Below, one piece after another: positions 59,215-64,000 of a DNA stretch of 64,000 nucleotides. The notes below the pieces were generated by a model, which searched no databases, was not told the DNA's origin, and saw only the letters and a list, made by a program, of their open reading frames with translations. Every line of letters begins with the position of its first letter. The first letter of the stretch is position 1. Location: contig JAXHLR010000003.1 in the NCBI GenBank assembly GCA_034521975.1, forward strand, positions 248,001 to 312,000, given 5' to 3'. This stretch comes from Acidimicrobiales bacterium. Its GTDB lineage: Bacteria; Actinomycetota; Acidimicrobiia; Acidimicrobiales; SKKL01. The position numbers and the translations under genes are program-made.

Positions 59215-60315
59215 GTGAAGTTCCGATGTGAGCGTGACGCGTTGGTCGAAGCGCTCGGCATGGCAGGCCGCGCGGTGTCCACCCGTGGCGGAACCCTCAC
59301 CGCGCTCACCGGCATCCGGGCTGAGCTCACCGGCGATCGTCTCTCGCTCACCGGCACCGATCTCGAGCTCACGATCACCGTCGACATCGAGGTCAACGGT
59401 GAAGCCGACGGTGTCGTGGTGCTGCCCGCGAAGCTCACCCTGGAGATCGTCCGGGCGCTCGAGGCCGGTGCTGTGCAGGTCAGCGTGGGCGACGAAGAGG
59501 CCGAGATCGTCGCCGGGTCGGCCACCTTCAGCGTGCTACTCCTTGCACCCGAGGGTTTCCCTCAGCAACAGAGCGCCGAGGCCGAGCCCGTCAGCGTGCC
59601 GACGAGCGAGTTCGCCGGTGCGGTTCGTCAAGTGGTTCGCGCAGCCAGCCGCGACGAGACCCGGTCGGTGGCGCTCACCGGCGTGTTGCTCGCCGCCGAA
59701 GCCGACGGCCTGCGACTGGTGGCGACCGATTCCTATCGCCTGGCCCTGCGAGATCTCCCGGGACTGTCGCTGCTCACCGGAGAGACCCAGGTCATCGTTC
59801 CCGCCAGGGCGCTGTCGGAGCTGGTCCGCCTGCTCGGCGACGCCGAGACCCTCGAGGTCCGTCTCGATGACAACACCGCGTCGTTCACCGTGGGTCGGGC
59901 ACAGGTGATCACCCGGCTCATCGATGCCGAGTACCCCAACTATCGAGGGCTGATCCCGACGAGCCAACCCAACGAGCTCACCGTCGGCCACGACGCGCTC
60001 CTCGAAGCGGTGCGCCGGGTGGGGCTCATGGTCCAGTCCACCCCGACCCCGATCCGGTTGGTGAGTACCTCCGATCAGCTCGAGTTGTTGGCGATCACCC
60101 CCGATCGGGGCGAGGCCCGAGAAGCCATGCCCGCCAAGTACGACGGTGACGATCTCACCGTGGCGTTCAACCCTGAGTACCTGCTCGACGGCATCGAGGC
60201 CACATCGGGCGACGAGATCAAGATCCAGACCGTCGACGGGCTCAAGCCGGCGTTGTTGCGCTCGAACGAGGACGAGGGGTTCCTCTACCTGCTCATGCCG
60301 GTCCGGGTCTCCTGA
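59215..60315 (+). CDS. dnaN: DNA polymerase III beta subunit (sliding clamp)
   Basis: A 366-residue clamp with three repeated domains: MKFRCERDALVEALGMAGRA at the start, LTGVLLAAEADGLRLVATDS followed by YRLALRDLPGL in the second, and the C-terminal DGLKPALLRSNEDEGFLYLL followed by MPVRVS. It encircles DNA and holds polymerase III. GTG at 59215 is the start. recF follows after 7 nt. Confidence 0.97.
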   Translation: MKFRCERDALVEALGMAGRAVSTRGGTLTALTGIRAELTGDRLSLTGTDLELTITVDIEVNGEADGVVVLPAKLTLEIVRALEAGAVQVSVGDEEAEIVAGSATFSVLLLAPEGFPQQQSAEAEPVSVPTSEFAGAVRQVVRAASRDETRSVALTGVLLAAEADGLRLVATDSYRLALRDLPGLSLLTGETQVIVPARALSELVRLLGDAETLEVRLDDNTASFTVGRAQVITRLIDAEYPNYRGLIPTSQPNELTVGHDALLEAVRRVGLMVQSTPTPIRLVSTSDQLELLAITPDRGEAREAMPAKYDGDDLTVAFNPEYLLDGIEATSGDEIKIQTVDGLKPALLRSNEDEGFLYLLMPVRVS

Positions 60316-60322
60316 TCGACGG

Positions 60323-61405
60323 GTGCAGGTCGATCAGCTGTGGCTCAACGATTTTCGGTCCTACCGTGACACCGAACTGACCCTGGCGCCCACCACCACC
60401 GCCATCGTCGGGGCCAACGGCGAGGGCAAGACCAACCTTGTGGAGGCCCTCGGCTTCCTCGCCACCACCAGCTCGTTCAGGGGTGCGCCCAACGACGCCA
60501 TGGTGCGGGTGGGCGCCGAGGTCGCGATCGTGCGGGCCGAGGCCCGACGCGACCAGCGGCACCTGCTCATCGAGGCGGAGATCTCCGCCCCCGGACGAAC
60601 CCGCATCCAGGTCAACCGCCAGCGCCTGGCCCGGGCCAAGGACCTGCTCGGCGCACTGCGGGTGAGCGTCTTCTCACCGGATGACCTCGACCTGGTCAAG
60701 GGAGCTCCCGCGGGTCGTCGCCGCTACCTGGACGACGTGTTGGTGGCGCTGCACCCTCGAAACGACCAGCTCCGCAGCGATGTCGACCGGACCCTGAAGC
60801 AGCGCAACGCCTTGTTGCGTCAGGCAGGAGGGCGCCTGACCGACGAGGTGGCTGCCACCCTCGACGTGTGGGACGAACGGTTGGGATCGGCCGGCGACCG
60901 GTTGGGGGCGGCGCGGGTCGAACTCGTGGATGCGATCGCCGCCACCCTGACCCGTGCCTACCAGGTGGTGGCAGGTGTCGAGATCGCGGTGGGGGTGACC
61001 TACGCACCCGACTGGTTGGACGACGGTCTCCGGTCCGCGCTCGCCGCCAGTCGCGATGTCGACCTACGACGCGGCATCACCACCGTGGGCCCCCACCGCG
61101 ATGAGCTGCAGCTATCGATCGGTGGGCTACCCGCCCGCACCCACGCCTCGCAGGGCGAGCAGCGCTCGTTGGCCTTCGCCATGCGGATGAGCGCCCACAC
61201 CCTCGTCGCCGAGGCCGTTGGAGCACCTCCGGTGCTCATCCTCGACGACGTGTTCTCCGAGCTCGACCCGCATCGCAGCCGGGCGTTGCTCGACGCGATC
61301 CCGATCGCACAGACGGTGCTCACCACCGCGGGGACGCTCCCCGCCGGCGTCGTCCCCGAGCACCGCGTCCTGGTCGAGCAGGGATCGCTGCGCTCGCTCG
61401 ACTGA
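60323..61405 (+). CDS. recF: DNA replication and repair protein RecF
   Basis: A 360-residue SMC-like ATPase: LWLNDFRSYRDTELTLAPTT, Walker A IVGANGEGKTNLVEALGFLA, the family's DDLDLVKGAPAGRRRYLDDV, TTVGPHRDELQLSIGGLPAR, signature ASQGEQRSLAFAMRMS and Walker B PPVLILDDVFSELDPHRSRA. It helps load RecA at gaps. GTG at 60323 is chosen over longer frames overlapping dnaN; the 7-nt gap indicates co-transcription with dnaN. Confidence 0.96.
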   Translation: MQVDQLWLNDFRSYRDTELTLAPTTTAIVGANGEGKTNLVEALGFLATTSSFRGAPNDAMVRVGAEVAIVRAEARRDQRHLLIEAEISAPGRTRIQVNRQRLARAKDLLGALRVSVFSPDDLDLVKGAPAGRRRYLDDVLVALHPRNDQLRSDVDRTLKQRNALLRQAGGRLTDEVAATLDVWDERLGSAGDRLGAARVELVDAIAATLTRAYQVVAGVEIAVGVTYAPDWLDDGLRSALAASRDVDLRRGITTVGPHRDELQLSIGGLPARTHASQGEQRSLAFAMRMSAHTLVAEAVGAPPVLILDDVFSELDPHRSRALLDAIPIAQTVLTTAGTLPAGVVPEHRVLVEQGSLRSLD

Positions 61406-61502
61406 AGGGGGTACCGCTCGACCGTCGTGAGAGACCGGCCGAGGGGTTGTCGAGCGAGCAGCCGACCCCGCCTCCGGTGGCTCGGGGTGCGATGATCGTT
61501 GT

Positions 61503-61829
61503 GTGCCATGGCGACCGCTTCCCGATCCTGACGGCGACCCGCCGGTGCCCCTGGGGACGCCGCTCGACCGGGTGCTGCACTCGCTCGGTGCACCGCCCAC
61601 GGCGACGCTGGGAGCGCTGTTCGGATCCTGGTCCGACATCGTGGGGTCTGCCGTCGGTGGGGCCACCTCACCGGAGTCGCTGGAGGACGGTGTCTTGACC
61701 GTCGCGGTGCCCGATGGCGGGTGGGCGAGCCAGCTCCGCTGGATGGCACCCGATCTGGTCACCAAGCTCAACGACCAACTCGGAGACGGGGTCGTGACCC
61801 GGCTCGAGGTGCGAGTTCGCGGCCGCTGA
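61503..61829 (+). CDS. DUF721 (DciA-like) protein
   Basis: A 108-residue protein with the DUF721 layout: LDRVLHSLGAPPTATLGALF then GSWSDIVGSAVGGATSPESL, EDGVLTVAVPDGGWASQLRW and MAPDLVTKLNDQLG. DUF721 includes DciA, a DnaB-interacting loader in bacteria lacking DnaC, and occurs between recF and gyrB in actinobacteria (mycobacterial Rv0004). GTG at 61503 is the only suitable start; no strong ribosome-binding site is seen. Confidence 0.88.
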   Translation: MPWRPLPDPDGDPPVPLGTPLDRVLHSLGAPPTATLGALFGSWSDIVGSAVGGATSPESLEDGVLTVAVPDGGWASQLRWMAPDLVTKLNDQLGDGVVTRLEVRVRGR

Positions 61830-61867
61830 CCACGACCGGCGAGATGAGCCCCGATGGTGGCCGTGGC

Positions 61868-61876
61868 TGGTATGCT
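61868..61876 (+). promoter_or_regulatory. extended -10 promoter element before gyrB
   Basis: TGGTATGCT in the DUF721-gyrB gap is an extended -10-like sequence 104 bp before the gyrB start. A good -35 is not obvious. Confidence 0.4.
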
Positions 61877-61901
61877 GGTCCTATCGTGTTTTCCGGCCTG
61901 A

Positions 61902-63907
<2,006 letters not shown>

Positions 63908-63908
<1 letters not shown>

Positions 63909-64000
63909 TGGCTGACGACGAGCTTCCCGACGACGCCACCGGCGAGGACCCCGATGCTCCCGACGAGCTTCCCGACGACGCGCCCGACACCGATGGGCTG
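63908..64000 (+). CDS. gyrA: DNA gyrase subunit A, N-terminal fragment (runs off right edge)
   Basis: Only 31 codons are present. They encode a very acidic N-terminus, MADDELPDDATGEDPDAPDE followed by LPDDAPDTDGL, in which DELPDDA occurs twice. The assignment rests on position directly after gyrB with a one-base TGATG overlap; the conserved GyrA core has not been reached. The acidic repeat-bearing extension is unusual for GyrA. Confidence 0.6.

Overview
The window is a 64 kb stretch of very G+C-rich DNA from an actinobacterium. The right half carries the classical actinobacterial replication-origin block in its expected order: CCA-adding enzyme, DUF6049, kinase, sigma factor, trxB, trxA, parB, parA, rsmG, jag, yidC, yidD, rnpA, rpmH, dnaA, dnaN, recF, DUF721, gyrB and the start of gyrA. 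The DUF5318-PBP1 pair, DUF222-HNH protein, GTG/TTG starts, stop/start overlaps (ATGA, GTGA, TTGA) and probable leaderless promoters agree. Placement in Acidimicrobiia rather than the mycobacterial or streptomycete lineages is only a guess.

Layout. 1-2590 (minus strand) holds two genes of a contractile injection apparatus at the left edge (DUF4280 PAAR-like protein and the start of a tail-sheath gene) plus small envelope proteins. 2647-10324 has an alpha/beta hydrolase, a CsoR-family regulator, a shortened PAS-EAL protein, mannose-6-phosphate isomerase, an HD hydrolase and a MoxR/DUF58/DUF4129 membrane-complex operon whose moxR is frameshifted. 10391-15825 is metabolic: hisG/hisE, a PIG-L deacetylase, a CoA transferase, inositol-phosphate synthase and a divergent LysR regulator. 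15773-19693 is accessory: a 13E12-type DUF222-HNH protein behind a promoter with an embedded SOS box, and a DNA methyltransferase followed by a possible nuclease. 19873-28455 has two WD40-OmpA lipoproteins sharing a 442-bp near-identical 3' end, a damaged thioredoxin/CcdA-like gene, a 5'-truncated ABC ATPase with two ABC-2 permeases, and a lipoprotein. 28487-32741 is rpsF-ssb-rpsR-rplI plus dnaB, which is split by a class 3 intein. 32898-39846 has an orphan peptide-type binding protein, DUF192 lipoprotein, panB, a class A PBP with DUF5318, and a methyltransferase. 39975-64000 is the origin block, interrupted by a histone-deacetylase-like protein, a GNAT protein and DegV.

How it fits together. 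dnaA, dnaN, recF, gyrB and dnaB replicate the chromosome; parA/parB with three parS sites between parA and rsmG segregate it; DnaA-box-like sequences lie before dnaA, between dnaA and dnaN (the likely origin), beside parB and before dnaB. trxB/trxA form a thioredoxin couple preceded by a palindrome matching the one at the csoR start. The kinase occupies the position of mycobacterial MviN and has MviN-like kinase, membrane and discoidin-like parts, but no MurJ flippase portion.

Several genes carry lesions: a +1 base in moxR, a +1 base in the thioredoxin/CcdA gene, lost stops at a tail-to-tail joint near 22984, a missing 5' end in the ABC ATPase, apparent internal deletions in a permease and the PAS-EAL gene, and a sigma factor with no in-frame start. 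Assembly error and genuine decay cannot be told apart from the sequence alone. No tRNA, rRNA, CRISPR array or insertion sequence was seen.
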